Part shown: positions 9,905 through 18,448 of the stretch, one piece after another
Layout of the letters: every line of letters starts with the position of its first letter
Position numbering within the stretch: the stretch's first letter is position 1
Source: Bacteroidota bacterium
Lineage (GTDB): Bacteria > Bacteroidota > Bacteroidia > Chitinophagales > JADIYW01
Direction of reading: 5' to 3'
Assembly: GCA_028288625.1 (NCBI GenBank)
Contig: JAQBNI010000051.1
Location: 1 to 50,363, forward strand
Length of the DNA stretch: 50,363 nt
Made by a program: the position numbers and the translations under genes
The notes under the pieces: model-generated
Told to the model about the DNA's origin: nothing
Database searches by the model: none
What the model saw: the letters and a program-made list of their open reading frames with translations, nothing else

Positions 9905-10573
9905 TTATTCTTTCCCTTCCATTACTACAACAAACTCGCCTTTTGGTTCTTTCGATGAAAAATATAAAAGCACTTCCGCCACAGTTCCTCGAACAGTTTC
10001 TTCAAATTTTTTTGTTAACTCGCGGCTCACAGAAATTTTTCTTTCTTCTCCAAAGTGTTCCTTTATTTCATTTAATAATTTAAGTATGCGGTAAGGCGAT
10101 TCGTAAAAAACGATCGTGCGCTGTTCATCTTTCAACGACAATAATCTTTTTTGCCTTCCTTTGAGATGCGGTAAAAATCCTTCATAAATAAATCTATCTG
10201 TAGGAAAGCCTGAGTTTACTAATGCCGGCACGAAAGCAGTAGCGCCCGGCAAACATTCGACTTCAATTCCATGCTTCAAACATTCCCTGACCAATAAAAA
10301 GCCGGGATCAGAAATAGAAGGCGTGCCCGCATCTGAAATTAAGGCGATAGAAATCCCGGATCTTATTTTTTCCACTACATTCTGCAAGGTCTTATGCTCA
10401 TTATCTTTATGGTAGGATTGCATTTGCGTTTGTATAGAAAAATGCTGACAGAGATATTTACTGTTCCGCGTATCTTCTGCAAGGATCAGCTGTACACTTT
10501 TCAATACTTCAATAGCACGAAACGTCATATCCTGTAAATTGCCGATTGGAGTTGGAACGATGTAGAGTTTCAT
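9905..10573 (-). CDS. rsmI: 16S rRNA 2'-O-methyltransferase RsmI
   Basis: The 222-residue protein begins MKLYIVPTPIGNLQDMTFRA, the standard RsmI N-terminus of the tetrapyrrole-methylase fold. It also has the motifs LAEDTRNSKYLCQHF, ALISDAGTPSISDPG and CLPGATAFVPALVNSG. RsmI uses S-adenosylmethionine to methylate the ribose of C1402 in the 16S rRNA decoding centre. The open frame extends 15 codons further upstream, but the ATG at 10573 is chosen because family homology starts exactly there. It is followed by the phosphatase gene after 3 bases. Confidence 0.95.
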   Translation of the reverse strand: MKLYIVPTPIGNLQDMTFRAIEVLKSVQLILAEDTRNSKYLCQHFSIQTQMQSYHKDNEHKTLQNVVEKIRSGISIALISDAGTPSISDPGFLLVRECLKHGIEVECLPGATAFVPALVNSGFPTDRFIYEGFLPHLKGRQKRLLSLKDEQRTIVFYESPYRILKLLNEIKEHFGEERKISVSRELTKKFEETVRGTVAEVLLYFSSKEPKGEFVVVMEGKE

Positions 10574-10633
10574 TTTATATAGTTGCATGTAATTTAGATA
10601 TATTACGCAACAAATCAAAAATGCACGAATTAA

Positions 10634-11206
10634 TTAATGGATCACTTTTATTAAAAGGTCATCGAGGTAAGAGATCAAATGATAGGGTTTATATTTCCGC
10701 CAGTTGATCTCGTTGTATCTTTCATTGATATTGATATAGTGATGTATCCGGCTTTGTTGAATTTCTTCGAGGATATGCGTTCTGAAATTTATGGCGATGA
10801 TCCATCCATCCTTATCTTTAATATCATCATACCATTCTTCGTAGTATTCATTACTCGCTCCGAAGAATTCCAGTATATTTTCACCGATCAGTACAAATTT
10901 TGAAATGCCGTTTTCCACTAAAACATCTATCACTTCTCTTTTCAGGAACATGACATCGTTCTGGAGACAATCATTCCATTCACCAATAAATTCAATTATC
11001 GCAGAACCATGCTTGTAATCTACAAACAGCAATTTGAGGTATAGTGTGTCCGAACCGAAATAATCCCATTGCGGATGAATATAATAATTGTAGATGGTAT
11101 CAGAAAATTCAAACTCGCTGTATTCGCGACCGAAGAACGGAGATTTTTCATCTTCTTCAGCTGTATAAAAATCGCGCCATTTCCAATATGGTTCTATGTT
11201 GTGCAA
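10634..11206 (-). CDS. Hypothetical protein, ~190 aa
   Basis: The protein is soluble, acidic and rich in aromatic residues (Tyr, Trp, Phe), with no signal peptide, no membrane segment and no motif I recognise. The N-terminal phrase PYWKWRDFYTAEEDEKSPFFG has the look of a conserved Bacteroidota family of unknown function. The start is uncertain. The listed start is a TTG at 11206; there is no ATG until about residue 80, and the frame is open a further 11 codons upstream. It lies 60 bases before the rsmI start on the same strand and may belong to that transcript. Confidence 0.75.
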   Translation of the reverse strand: MHNIEPYWKWRDFYTAEEDEKSPFFGREYSEFEFSDTIYNYYIHPQWDYFGSDTLYLKLLFVDYKHGSAIIEFIGEWNDCLQNDVMFLKREVIDVLVENGISKFVLIGENILEFFGASNEYYEEWYDDIKDKDGWIIAINFRTHILEEIQQSRIHHYININERYNEINWRKYKPYHLISYLDDLLIKVIH

Positions 11207-11273
11207 TGCTTGTCGTTGAGTTTTTAATAATAACTGAATTTAGAATAAAATATTTTAATCCGCAACACAACTT

Positions 11274-12119
11274 TTATTTTGCAATAAAATATTCGGCAAT
11301 ATCATCGATCGGGCGTTTTACAAATTTACCAAGCTCACAACCGAATTTATCTGCAACTATTTTTAATTCATCCTTGAAGTTATAGGCTATGGAGCCAACA
11401 AAACCTACCCGATAGCGCTGATAATTATCATAGGTAGCAACACCGTATTTAAAAAATTCTTCAAATGAGAACGCAAGGAAATGCTGCACGTATGGTGTAT
11501 CTCTGAAAATAGTCAACACCGGTGCAAAACCTGCTAAATAGCGGTTTGGTGAAGGACGCTTATAAACCTTTTCAAGGATTTCACTCTTCGTTAATTTCAT
11601 TTCTTCTTTAAGATGTTTTTGAATTTCCGCCGGAAGTATTTCATATAAAAAATCCCTCAAAAGATATTTTCCCATAAACGCGCCGCTGCCTTCATCACTC
11701 AAAACATAACCCATTCCAATTTTGGATTCCACCCAATTGTTTCCATCAAATAAAATTGAATTTGAACCCGTACCGAGTATACATGCAATGCCCGGAGCAC
11801 CGGAGGTAACTGCAATTCCCGCCGCTTTCATATCGTGATCGACATATACCTGTGCATTCGGAAAATTGATCTGCAATACATCACGAACAATATCGTTTCG
11901 CTCCGTACTCGAACAGCCTGCACCAAAAAAACGGATAACTTTTACATCATCCTTTAATTTCAGGAGATCTGCATTTTGATTAATGATCTCATTTATTTCA
12001 TGGTGATTTTGTATCACCGGATTTATTCCAAGCGTTTCAAAATCAGATTTCTTTTTTGTTGAATCGTTGTAAAACAACCAGCTGGTTTTGGTAGAACCGC
12101 TATCTGCAAATAATATCAT
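11274..12119 (-). CDS. BadF/BadG-type ATPase, N-acetylglucosamine kinase-like
   Basis: The 281-residue protein has the ASKHA fold signatures: phosphate-1 motif LFADSGSTKTSW at the N-terminus, a second motif with CILGTGSNSILFDG near residue 130, and the DEGSGAFMGKYLLRDFLY segment near 160-176. This pattern matches the BadF/BadG/BcrA family, and the closest functional group is N-acetylglucosamine kinases, which phosphorylate GlcNAc at O6 in cell-wall sugar recycling. The length is normal for the bacterial short form. It is a single gene divergent from the NAD(P)-binding gene at 12231, with 111 bases between them. Substrate is inferred from the family only. Confidence 0.85.
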   Translation of the reverse strand: MILFADSGSTKTSWLFYNDSTKKKSDFETLGINPVIQNHHEINEIINQNADLLKLKDDVKVIRFFGAGCSSTERNDIVRDVLQINFPNAQVYVDHDMKAAGIAVTSGAPGIACILGTGSNSILFDGNNWVESKIGMGYVLSDEGSGAFMGKYLLRDFLYEILPAEIQKHLKEEMKLTKSEILEKVYKRPSPNRYLAGFAPVLTIFRDTPYVQHFLAFSFEEFFKYGVATYDNYQRYRVGFVGSIAYNFKDELKIVADKFGCELGKFVKRPIDDIAEYFIAK

Positions 12120-12230
12120 GCAACAAAAGTAACTAGTTTTTTTTACGAGTAGAAGGAACCGGTATTTATATTTTTCCTATATAAAAAGTAGTGCGAGCCG
12201 TTTTTTTAGTAAATTAGATGAAAATATCTT

Positions 12231-12881
12231 ATGCCAACAGCTTTATTAATAGGCGCCACGGGATTAGTCGGCGGAAATGTGCTTGACCAATTGTTAGCCG
12301 ACAATGATTATTCGCAGGTAACCGTTCTGACACGGAAAACACTGAATAAGAATAATCCAAAATTAAAAGAAGTGCTGATCAATTTCGATAAGCTTGATGA
12401 GCATGCGGGTGATATAAAATCCGATGCTGTATTTTGTTGCTTAGGTACTACTATTAAAACTGCAGGCTCGCAGGAAGCATTCAGGAAAGTGGATTATGAA
12501 TATCCGCTTCGCGTGGCAGAAATAGCAAAACAAAACGGGACGAAAAGATATCTATTAATTTCTGCATTAGGTTCTTCAAAAAGCTCGATCATTTTTTATA
12601 ACCGGGTAAAAGCGGAAGTGGAAGAAGCCATTGCAAATTTAAATTTTGAAGCATTTCATATTTTGCAACCATCGCTTATTCTCGGCGAGCGGGAAGAGAT
12701 GCGCATCGGCGAAGAAATTGCACGTGTTGCCGCGCCGGTCATGAATGTACTGATGGTTGGTCCGCTGAATAAATATAAAGCCATCAAGGCAACACAAATT
12801 GCAAAGGCGATGATCTACTATTCCAAAATGGATCTACAGGGAATTTTTAAACACGAAAGTAATGATCTGCAAAAAGTGTAG
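12231..12881 (+). CDS. NAD(P)-binding Rossmann protein, HTATIP2/atypical SDR-like
   Basis: The 216-residue protein begins with a clear dinucleotide-binding loop (LIGATGLVGGNVLDQLL), followed by VFCCLGTTIKTAGSQEAFRKVDYEYP and LLISALGSSKSS. Its YNRVKAEVEEAI carries the Tyr-x-x-x-Lys pair of short-chain dehydrogenases. This arrangement is typical of atypical SDR proteins related to human HTATIP2 (CC3/TIP30). The reaction and substrate are unknown, and many members act as NAD(P)H-sensing or quinone-type reductases. The gene stands alone, and its stop is followed within one base by a REP-like palindrome that may also act as a transcript end. Confidence 0.85.
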   Translation: MPTALLIGATGLVGGNVLDQLLADNDYSQVTVLTRKTLNKNNPKLKEVLINFDKLDEHAGDIKSDAVFCCLGTTIKTAGSQEAFRKVDYEYPLRVAEIAKQNGTKRYLLISALGSSKSSIIFYNRVKAEVEEAIANLNFEAFHILQPSLILGEREEMRIGEEIARVAAPVMNVLMVGPLNKYKAIKATQIAKAMIYYSKMDLQGIFKHESNDLQKV

Positions 12882-12913
12882 AGTGTCAGAACGGTTTAAA
12901 ACCGTCTGACACT
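12882..12913. repeat. REP-like palindrome 1 (inverted orientation)
   Basis: AGTGTCAGaACGGTTT pairs with AAACCGTCTGACACT almost perfectly, with one bulged base. Read on the minus strand it contains CAGACGG and CCGTTCTGAC, the same core as palindromes 2 and 3 around the RAYT gene. It directly follows the stop of the NAD(P)-binding gene. Confidence 0.75.
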
Positions 12914-12935
12914 TAAAACCCCAGCTTAATATTTA

Positions 12936-12965
12936 TGGTACAGACGGCGCAAGCCGTATTGACCA
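12936..12965. repeat. REP-like palindrome 2, left of RAYT gene
   Basis: The inner stem ACGGC/GCCGT surrounds the loop GCAA, and an outer stem TGGT/ACCA closes it. The core reads CAGACGGC...GCCGTATTGAC. It ends 27 bases before the RAYT start codon and is in the same orientation as palindrome 3 on the other side. Confidence 0.8.
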
Positions 12966-12992
12966 TAGCAGTAGATAAATAAATATTATTTT

Positions 12993-13568
12993 ATGACTGT
13001 CATTGAAGATGAGATATATCATATTTATAACCAGGGAAATAATAAACAACTAATCTTTTTTAACGGAGAGAATTATTCGTATTTCATGAAATTAGTTGGC
13101 AAACATATTTTTCCATATTGCAATATTTTAGCTTATTGTTTAATGCCCAACCATTTTCATTTCTTAATACATACAAACCAAATAAGTATAACAACAATAA
13201 AACATGGAAATATTGAAATTACAAATCTCTCAAATGGATTCAGAAGATTACAAAGTGCTTACGCGCAAGCTATAAATAAGCAGGAAAATAGAAGTGGTTC
13301 ATTATTCAGACAAAATACTAAATAAAAGCTTACAGATAAAGATTATTCTCTGACGTGCTTTCATTATATACATCAAAATCCTTTAACAGCCAAACTGGTT
13401 TCAAGAATGGAAGAATGGACATTTTCTTCATTTAAAGAGTATACAAATAATGCATACCTATATTGTAATAAAGAAATTGCAGAACTTTATCTAGGTATAG
13501 GTAACGAGAATTTCTATGATGAGTCTTATAAGATAATAGATGAAGAAAAAATTAAAAATTTATATTGA
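12993..13568 (+). pseudogene. REP-associated tyrosine transposase (RAYT, Y1/IS200-like), single in-frame stop
   Basis: The frame encodes ~190 residues interrupted once by TAA at 13323-13325. The first part (110 residues) contains the HUH metal motif in LMPNHFHFLIH and the region with the candidate nucleophile Tyr (RRLQSAYAQAINKQ...GSLFR). Past the stop the same frame continues with CFHYIHQNPLTAKLV and EWTFSSFKEY, which are characteristic RAYT sequences, and ends with TGA at 13566-13568. RAYTs are single-copy domesticated relatives of IS200 transposases that process REP palindromes. Here the gene is flanked by three such palindromes. The stop removes a conserved part of the catalytic domain, so the gene is probably inactive unless the stop is a sequencing error. 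Confidence 0.88.
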
Positions 13569-13577
13569 TCCATGATA

Positions 13578-13608
13578 TGGTGCAGACGGCTTCAAGCCGT
13601 ACTGACCA
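13578..13608. repeat. REP-like palindrome 3, right of RAYT gene
   Basis: The inner stem ACGGCTT/AAGCCGT has a 1- to 2-base loop, and an outer stem TGGT/ACCA closes it. The core is CAGACGGCTTC followed by AAGCCGTACTGAC. It is a direct repeat of palindrome 2. It begins 9 bases after the RAYT stop and ends one base before the rocD stop codon on the other strand. Confidence 0.82.
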
Positions 13609-13609
13609 A

Positions 13610-14869
13610 TCATATCGCAACACCAACAACCTGTTCAACAGAAGTCTTAATTATATTGACCGCTTCTTTTATTTGCGCCTCGTTAATAATTAATGGCGGT
13701 GCAAAACGGATAATGTTGCCGTGCGTGGGTTTTGCGAGCAACCCGTTATCGCGCATTTTTAAACAAATATTCCATGCGAGCTCGCCGGGTGTATTCCAGT
13801 TATGTTCCCCGCTCTCATGTGTTTTTATCACGATCGCATTCAACAAACCTTTACCTCTCACTAATTCCATGATCGGCATTTTATTTTTATTTAATTCATT
13901 GCGAAACACCTCTCCCATTTTCGCAGCATTCTCCGCTAATTTTTCTTCCACAATTACCTGCAAGCTTGCAATAGCCACACGGCAAGCCAACGGGTTACCG
14001 CCGAACGTAGAACCATGTTCTCCGGGCTTAATTACAAGCATAATATCATCATTTGCCAAAACCGCGCTTACGGGCATCGTGCCGCCGCTGAGGGCTTTTC
14101 CTAATATCAAAATATCGGGCTTTACATTTTCATGATCGCATGCCATCATTTTTCCTGTGCGCCCGATTCCTGTCTGCACTTCATCAGCAACCATCAACAC
14201 ATTATACTTCGTGCATAAAGCTCTTACTTTGGTTAAGTATCCCTCATCAGGAACAACCACACCTGCTTCGCCTTGTATAGGTTCCATCATAAATGCCGCA
14301 ACATTTTTATCCTGCAATGCTTCTTCGAGCGCCGTAATATTATTGTAAGGAATTTTTATTATCCCCGGCAGGAATGGTCCAAATCCGCCATAGGAAGATG
14401 GATCTGTAGAAGAAGAAATTGCAGCCATTGATCTTCCCCAGAAATTATGTTCAGGAACTATAATGATGGCTTTATCTTTTTCAATTCCTTTTACATCATA
14501 TCCCCAGCGACGTGCCAATTTGAATGCCGTTTCACCTGCTTCCACCCCGGTATTCATGGGCAAAACTTTATCATAACCCAACAACGTTGTAATATATTCC
14601 ATATATACGCCCAGCAAATTACTGTGAAAAGCGCGCGATGTTAAAGTGAGAATTTCCGCCTGGTCCTGCATTGCCTTTATGATCCTGGGATGACAATGTC
14701 CCTGGTTAACTGCAGAATATGATGATAAAAAATCGAGATATTGTTTTCCTTCCACATCCCAAACATGCACGCCCTTACCTTTCGCCAAAACCACCGGTAA
14801 CTGATGATAATTATGCGCACCATATTTTTCTTCCAAAGATATAATTTGCTGTGATGTTAAACCGCTCAT
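13610..14869 (-). CDS. rocD: Ornithine aminotransferase
   Basis: The 419-residue class III PLP aminotransferase converts ornithine and 2-oxoglutarate to glutamate-5-semialdehyde and glutamate, linking arginine and proline metabolism. Diagnostic stretches are [15 protein letters not shown] at the N-terminus, [36 protein letters not shown] (the Asp contacts the PLP ring nitrogen) and [12 protein letters not shown], whose Lys forms the Schiff base. The open frame extends to 14902, but the ATG at 14869 ([17 protein letters not shown]) fits the family start. Its stop codon lies against REP palindrome 3. It diverges from the membrane protein at 14946, with an inverted repeat between them. Confidence 0.95.
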   Translation of the reverse strand: MSGLTSQQIISLEEKYGAHNYHQLPVVLAKGKGVHVWDVEGKQYLDFLSSYSAVNQGHCHPRIIKAMQDQAEILTLTSRAFHSNLLGVYMEYITTLLGYDKVLPMNTGVEAGETAFKLARRWGYDVKGIEKDKAIIIVPEHNFWGRSMAAISSSTDPSSYGGFGPFLPGIIKIPYNNITALEEALQDKNVAAFMMEPIQGEAGVVVPDEGYLTKVRALCTKYNVLMVADEVQTGIGRTGKMMACDHENVKPDILILGKALSGGTMPVSAVLANDDIMLVIKPGEHGSTFGGNPLACRVAIASLQVIVEEKLAENAAKMGEVFRNELNKNKMPIMELVRGKGLLNAIVIKTHESGEHNWNTPGELAWNICLKMRDNGLLAKPTHGNIIRFAPPLIINEAQIKEAVNIIKTSVEQVVGVAI

Positions 14870-14912
14870 TTTCGCTATTTTTACCCTACAAATATACATC
14901 AAAAAAAGGAGA

Positions 14913-14938
14913 ATATTAGTTGTTATAGCAACTAATAT
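14913..14938. promoter_or_regulatory. Perfect 10-bp inverted repeat between divergent genes (possible operator)
   Basis: ATATTAGTTG (14913-14922) and CAACTAATAT (14929-14938) are exact reverse complements separated by 6 bases. They lie between rocD (minus strand) and the membrane protein gene (plus strand), 7 bases before the GTG of the latter. The position and symmetry fit a dimeric regulator's operator or an RNA hairpin at the start of the plus-strand gene. Confidence 0.45.
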
Positions 14939-14945
14939 CAGCTAA

Positions 14946-15326
14946 GTGATACATTTACAATTGGAAATAGAAAAATCAATACCCGTACTTATTCCATCAA
15001 AAACATGGTGGGAAATGCGTCGCCTGAAATATAATATCCTGGTTGGAGTTGTAGGAATGATCATTGTAGCGCTGCTCAATATTTACATAAAAAAAGGCAC
15101 TACTTTTGATCCGGTTTTCTTTTTTACTTCGCTCGCATTTGCACTCATCTACGCCATCATTTGTAATCTTACATATACCGGCATATGGCTGTTAGATAAT
15201 CTTTCATTTGGAAATGAGCTGATCAACTTTCAATCTCCGAAACGCACCTTTATTCTATATGTTTTTGTATTTTTGTCGTGCCTGATCCCGTTTGGGATCA
15301 TGGTGTTAGTCAAAAATTTATTGTAA
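14946..15326 (+). CDS. Small integral membrane protein of unknown function
   Basis: The 126-residue product has three strongly hydrophobic segments, at ~28-48 (ILVGVVGMIIVALLNIYI), ~55-80 and ~100-122, and a short N-terminal amphipathic region. I recognise no family. The start is a GTG (first codons GTG ATA CAT TTA); no ATG occurs before residue ~24, and starting there would leave only the helices. It is followed after 35 bases by the M61 peptidase gene on the same strand, so they may be co-expressed. Confidence 0.7.
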   Translation: MIHLQLEIEKSIPVLIPSKTWWEMRRLKYNILVGVVGMIIVALLNIYIKKGTTFDPVFFFTSLAFALIYAIICNLTYTGIWLLDNLSFGNELINFQSPKRTFILYVFVFLSCLIPFGIMVLVKNLL

Positions 15327-15361
15327 CCCCGCTCCCTTCATTTACGAGTTGAAATAAAAAA

Positions 15362-17071
15362 ATGCAATTAAAATATATCCTTTCTTTTCCTGAGCCTCAT
15401 ACGCATTATGTGCAGGTGATCATGCAGATTTCAAATATTTCTGCTGCTTCCTTAAATTTAAAAATGGCAACCTGGACACCGGGAAGTTACCTGATCCGCG
15501 AGTTCCAGAAAAATATTGATTACGTTGAAGCGACGATCAACGGAAAAACATCACGCGTTGAAAAGACAAATAAAAACACATGGAAGATTGATACAGAAAA
15601 TGCGGAAAATATTATCGTGCAATACGCGGTCTATTCTTTTGAATATTCAGTGCGCACCAATTTTGTAGATGACAGTCACGCATTAATAAATGGTGCATCT
15701 ACATTTTTATTTTTAGAAAATTTTGAAAATATCGGGAGTGAGATTAAAATTGAACCACATCCTTCATGGAAAAATATCTCTACCTCTTTAAATTCAATAG
15801 ATAATAATAAATGGACACGAATCTCACAAAGTACAGATGAATTAATTGATTCTCCTATTGAGATTGGAAACCATATTTCTCATTTCTTTGAGGTGGAAAA
15901 TATTCCGCATGAACTTGCCATGTATGGCAAAAGCAATTGTGATATTGAAAAGCTCATTGCTGATCTCAAAAAAGTAATTGCGGAAGAAATAAAACTTTTC
16001 GGATCGCATCCATGTGATCACTACGTATTTATTATTCATCATACGGATAATAACTTTGGAGGTCTGGAGCATTTATATTCTTCTGTGAACCAGGTTCCAC
16101 GATGGAGTTATGATCAAAAAAAATACCAGCAGGTGATCAGCTTGCTTGCACATGAATATTTTCATTTATGGAATGTAAAACGCATACGTCCTATGAGCTT
16201 GGGTCCGTTTGATTACGAGAATGAAAATTATACGACATTGCTGTGGTTTTTTGAAGGCATTACCAGCTACTACGATGACTATCTTTGTTACCGGGCGGGA
16301 ATTACAAGTAAGAATGATTACATCGATATCCTAGAAAAAAACCTGAATACTGTTTTGAATATGCCGGGGATTGAAGTGCAAACTTTAGCCGAATCCAGTT
16401 TTGATACATGGATCAAATACTACCGCAAGAATGAGAATTCAAATAACTCGCAGATCAGCTATTATACGAAGGGCGCAATAATAGGAATCATTTTTAATTT
16501 TATTATTCTCGATGCTACAAACGGAGAAAAAAGCTTAGATGATGTAATGAAAACTCTTTACGATCGTTTTTTAAATCAACCGGAACGGGGAATAACAGAA
16601 AATAACCTACTTGAGATATCTAATGCAGTGAGTGGTATAGATTTTGCGCCATATTTTAATAAATATATTCATGCTCCGGGTTTGCCGGATATTGAAATTT
16701 ATTTTGAATTAGCGGGTATCGAATTAAAAGATATTAACGAGCAGGAGAATATCTTTTTAGGAATGTCGACGGAATGGAAAGATGGAAAATTGTTCGTAAC
16801 GGAACTCGATAAAAATTACGGCGCATTCGGTGGTGGCATAAATATCCTGGATGAAATTGTGTTTATTGATGATTTCAGAACGATGAAAGATTTTACAAAG
16901 TTATATGCAAATAAAATACCGGGAGATACTGTGAACATGATTGTTGCAAGACAGGGAGCAATAAAAACATTAAATATTACGTTAACTGTAGATAAAAGAA
17001 AACATTTTAACCTGATATTCCCTCAAAACATTTCCGAAAGGAAAACTGTTATTTTGAATAGATGGTTATGA
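15362..17071 (+). CDS. M61 family glycyl aminopeptidase-like metallopeptidase with PDZ domain
   Basis: The 569-residue protein has the N-terminal M61 beta-domain (MATWTPGSYLIREFQKNI), the zinc motif LAHEYFHLWNVKRIRP with HEYFH at 264-268, and a third ligand Glu at ~298 in WFFEGITSYYDD. A C-terminal PDZ-like region from ~450 may bind peptide C-termini. Relatives remove N-terminal glycine or alanine from peptides. No signal peptide is evident, so it is probably cytoplasmic. The stop overlaps the start of a tiny secreted peptide gene (ATGA at 17068-17071), linking their translation. Confidence 0.92.
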   Translation: MQLKYILSFPEPHTHYVQVIMQISNISAASLNLKMATWTPGSYLIREFQKNIDYVEATINGKTSRVEKTNKNTWKIDTENAENIIVQYAVYSFEYSVRTNFVDDSHALINGASTFLFLENFENIGSEIKIEPHPSWKNISTSLNSIDNNKWTRISQSTDELIDSPIEIGNHISHFFEVENIPHELAMYGKSNCDIEKLIADLKKVIAEEIKLFGSHPCDHYVFIIHHTDNNFGGLEHLYSSVNQVPRWSYDQKKYQQVISLLAHEYFHLWNVKRIRPMSLGPFDYENENYTTLLWFFEGITSYYDDYLCYRAGITSKNDYIDILEKNLNTVLNMPGIEVQTLAESSFDTWIKYYRKNENSNNSQISYYTKGAIIGIIFNFIILDATNGEKSLDDVMKTLYDRFLNQPERGITENNLLEISNAVSGIDFAPYFNKYIHAPGLPDIEIYFELAGIELKDINEQENIFLGMSTEWKDGKLFVTELDKNYGAFGGGINILDEIVFIDDFRTMKDFTKLYANKIPGDTVNMIVARQGAIKTLNITLTVDKRKHFNLIFPQNISERKTVILNRWL

Positions 17072-17238
17072 ATAAGATTATAATATTGATATTGTTACTT
17101 TTTGGAGCTAACATGTTTTCGGTAGATGCAAAGCCAAGAAATAAAAATTGTCCGAAACGTGTATATGGTACCGCAGACAATTACAGAGGGCATAAATGTC
17201 CGCCGAAAAGAAAAATAATTAATGCGAAATATTACTAG
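17068..17238 (+). CDS. Small secreted basic peptide with two cysteines, copy 1 (56 aa)
   Basis: The ORF overlaps the M61 stop by ATGA, strong evidence that it is translated. It starts with a signal peptide (MNKIIILILLLFGANMFSVDA). The predicted mature part of about 35 residues is very basic and contains Cys28 and Cys44, which could form one disulfide bridge, and it ends in NAKYY. No family is recognised. The gene at 17255 encodes a peptide of the same design and length, so this is a paralogous pair. Possible roles include an antimicrobial, signalling or envelope peptide, but nothing in the sequence decides among these. Confidence 0.72.
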   Translation: MNKIIILILLLFGANMFSVDAKPRNKNCPKRVYGTADNYRGHKCPPKRKIINAKYY

Positions 17239-17254
17239 CATTTAAACTATTGAC

Positions 17255-17428
17255 ATGAGACCTAAATTCATTATAATATTACTCACGTTATTCCTGTTTA
17301 CAGAAACCGGGTTTTCACTTCCCCGCGACCGCCGTCCGAAAAGCTGCTCTAAAAAAGTTTTACTTCCGGGACAATCAAAGGCGGTAAAGTGCTCCAAAGC
17401 GCGGAAAATGAAAAATAACTATTTCTAA
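17255..17428 (+). CDS. Small secreted basic peptide with two cysteines, copy 2 (57 aa)
   Basis: The ATG at 17255 follows copy 1 by 16 bases. The signal peptide (MRPKFIIILLTLFLFTETGFS) is followed by a basic mature part of about 36 residues with Cys31 and Cys46 and an aromatic C-terminus (KNNYF), matching the layout of copy 1 (one residue shorter between the cysteines). Sequence identity outside this layout is low, so the two copies have diverged while keeping charge, cysteines and the aromatic end. Both are likely co-transcribed with the M61 peptidase. Confidence 0.68.
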   Translation: MRPKFIIILLTLFLFTETGFSLPRDRRPKSCSKKVLLPGQSKAVKCSKARKMKNNYF

Positions 17429-17464
17429 TATTCCCGATCCGATTTATTTTGTACTTTAGTTTTG

Positions 17465-18448
17465 ATGAGTTACGCTAAATCTTTTTTTGGAAAAGAAATA
17501 CCTGATATCACGTATGCTGATGTAGAAAATTTCTTTAAGGAAGAGAAAGAGGAATCGGATAAAATAGAATTCAAATCTTATTACACCGTTTTTGAAAGTC
17601 ACTTTAACCAAAAGGAAAGCGGTGTGATCCGTGCCATTTGCGGTATGCTGAATTCGGAAGGCGGCTTGATCATTTGGGGCGCACCCCGCGGTATCCCCGT
17701 TAACGGGAAAAAAGAAAAAATTTACAAAGGTGAATTATCTCCGCTGGATGCACTGATTGAAAAAGATGCATTTGTTAGCAAGGTGACTAACCTCATCACG
17801 CCATCACCAAAGGGCATTATTTTTCAGAGGCTCGAAAACAACAACCGGTATGTTTATTTGATAGAAGTTCAGCAAAGTCAATACTCGCCACATCAATACA
17901 ACAATACTTATTACATGCGGATTGACGGTCAAACACGCCCCGCGCCGCATCACTATATTGAAGCGCTTTTCCAAAGAATTTCTTATCCGAATTTAGAAGG
18001 CAAATTGATATTGGATAATGTGTCTGGTCAGCTGGATATTTTTACGAACCTGAGGATAAAGATCGATATTTCCAATAAATCCATGTTCCAGAATGAACAC
18101 GATATTTATATCAAACTTTTATCTGAAAACATCCAGATCGAATCAAATGATTTTAATATTCCTTTGCGGCAAAATAAAGATAAAACAGGAAGTGAACTGG
18201 AGATCAACAATGCCCGATCGACCTTATATCACCTGGCGCCGCTAAGAAATTATTTCAATATCAATATTGCCCAGGAAACAAAAAAAGGATCTCTTGTTTT
18301 GATATTCGGCGGTAAAACTTCACCATTAAAAATGTGTAAATATTTGTTGCGTAGTTCGGGAAACCCGAAAAAGTTTTCATTAACGCCGGAATTTGAAAAT
18401 GTATATTTATTTGAGCTGAACAGATTGAATAAAATTGCGGCAAGCTAA
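17465..18448 (+). CDS. AlbA_2 (Schlafen-type divergent AAA) domain protein
   Basis: The 327-residue protein starts at ATG 17465; the frame is also open at a TTG one codon earlier. Residues ~25-165 form an AlbA_2 domain, recognised by DKIEFKSYYTVF, the conserved AICGMLNSEGGLIIWGAPRG and YVYLIEVQQSQYSPHQYNNTYYMRIDGQT. This domain is found in Schlafen-like proteins and in some transcriptional regulators, where it is thought to bind nucleic acid or nucleotide. The C-terminal half shows no recognised domain and no wHTH is apparent. The end overlaps the convergent trpC by 42 bases. Function unknown. Confidence 0.85.
   Translation: MSYAKSFFGKEIPDITYADVENFFKEEKEESDKIEFKSYYTVFESHFNQKESGVIRAICGMLNSEGGLIIWGAPRGIPVNGKKEKIYKGELSPLDALIEKDAFVSKVTNLITPSPKGIIFQRLENNNRYVYLIEVQQSQYSPHQYNNTYYMRIDGQTRPAPHHYIEALFQRISYPNLEGKLILDNVSGQLDIFTNLRIKIDISNKSMFQNEHDIYIKLLSENIQIESNDFNIPLRQNKDKTGSELEINNARSTLYHLAPLRNYFNINIAQETKKGSLVLIFGGKTSPLKMCKYLLRSSGNPKKFSLTPEFENVYLFELNRLNKIAAS

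Noticed and set aside
13572-14135. 187-codon plus-strand ORF opposite rocD
   Set aside because: It lies wholly opposite well-conserved rocD codons, and its product has no recognisable domain.
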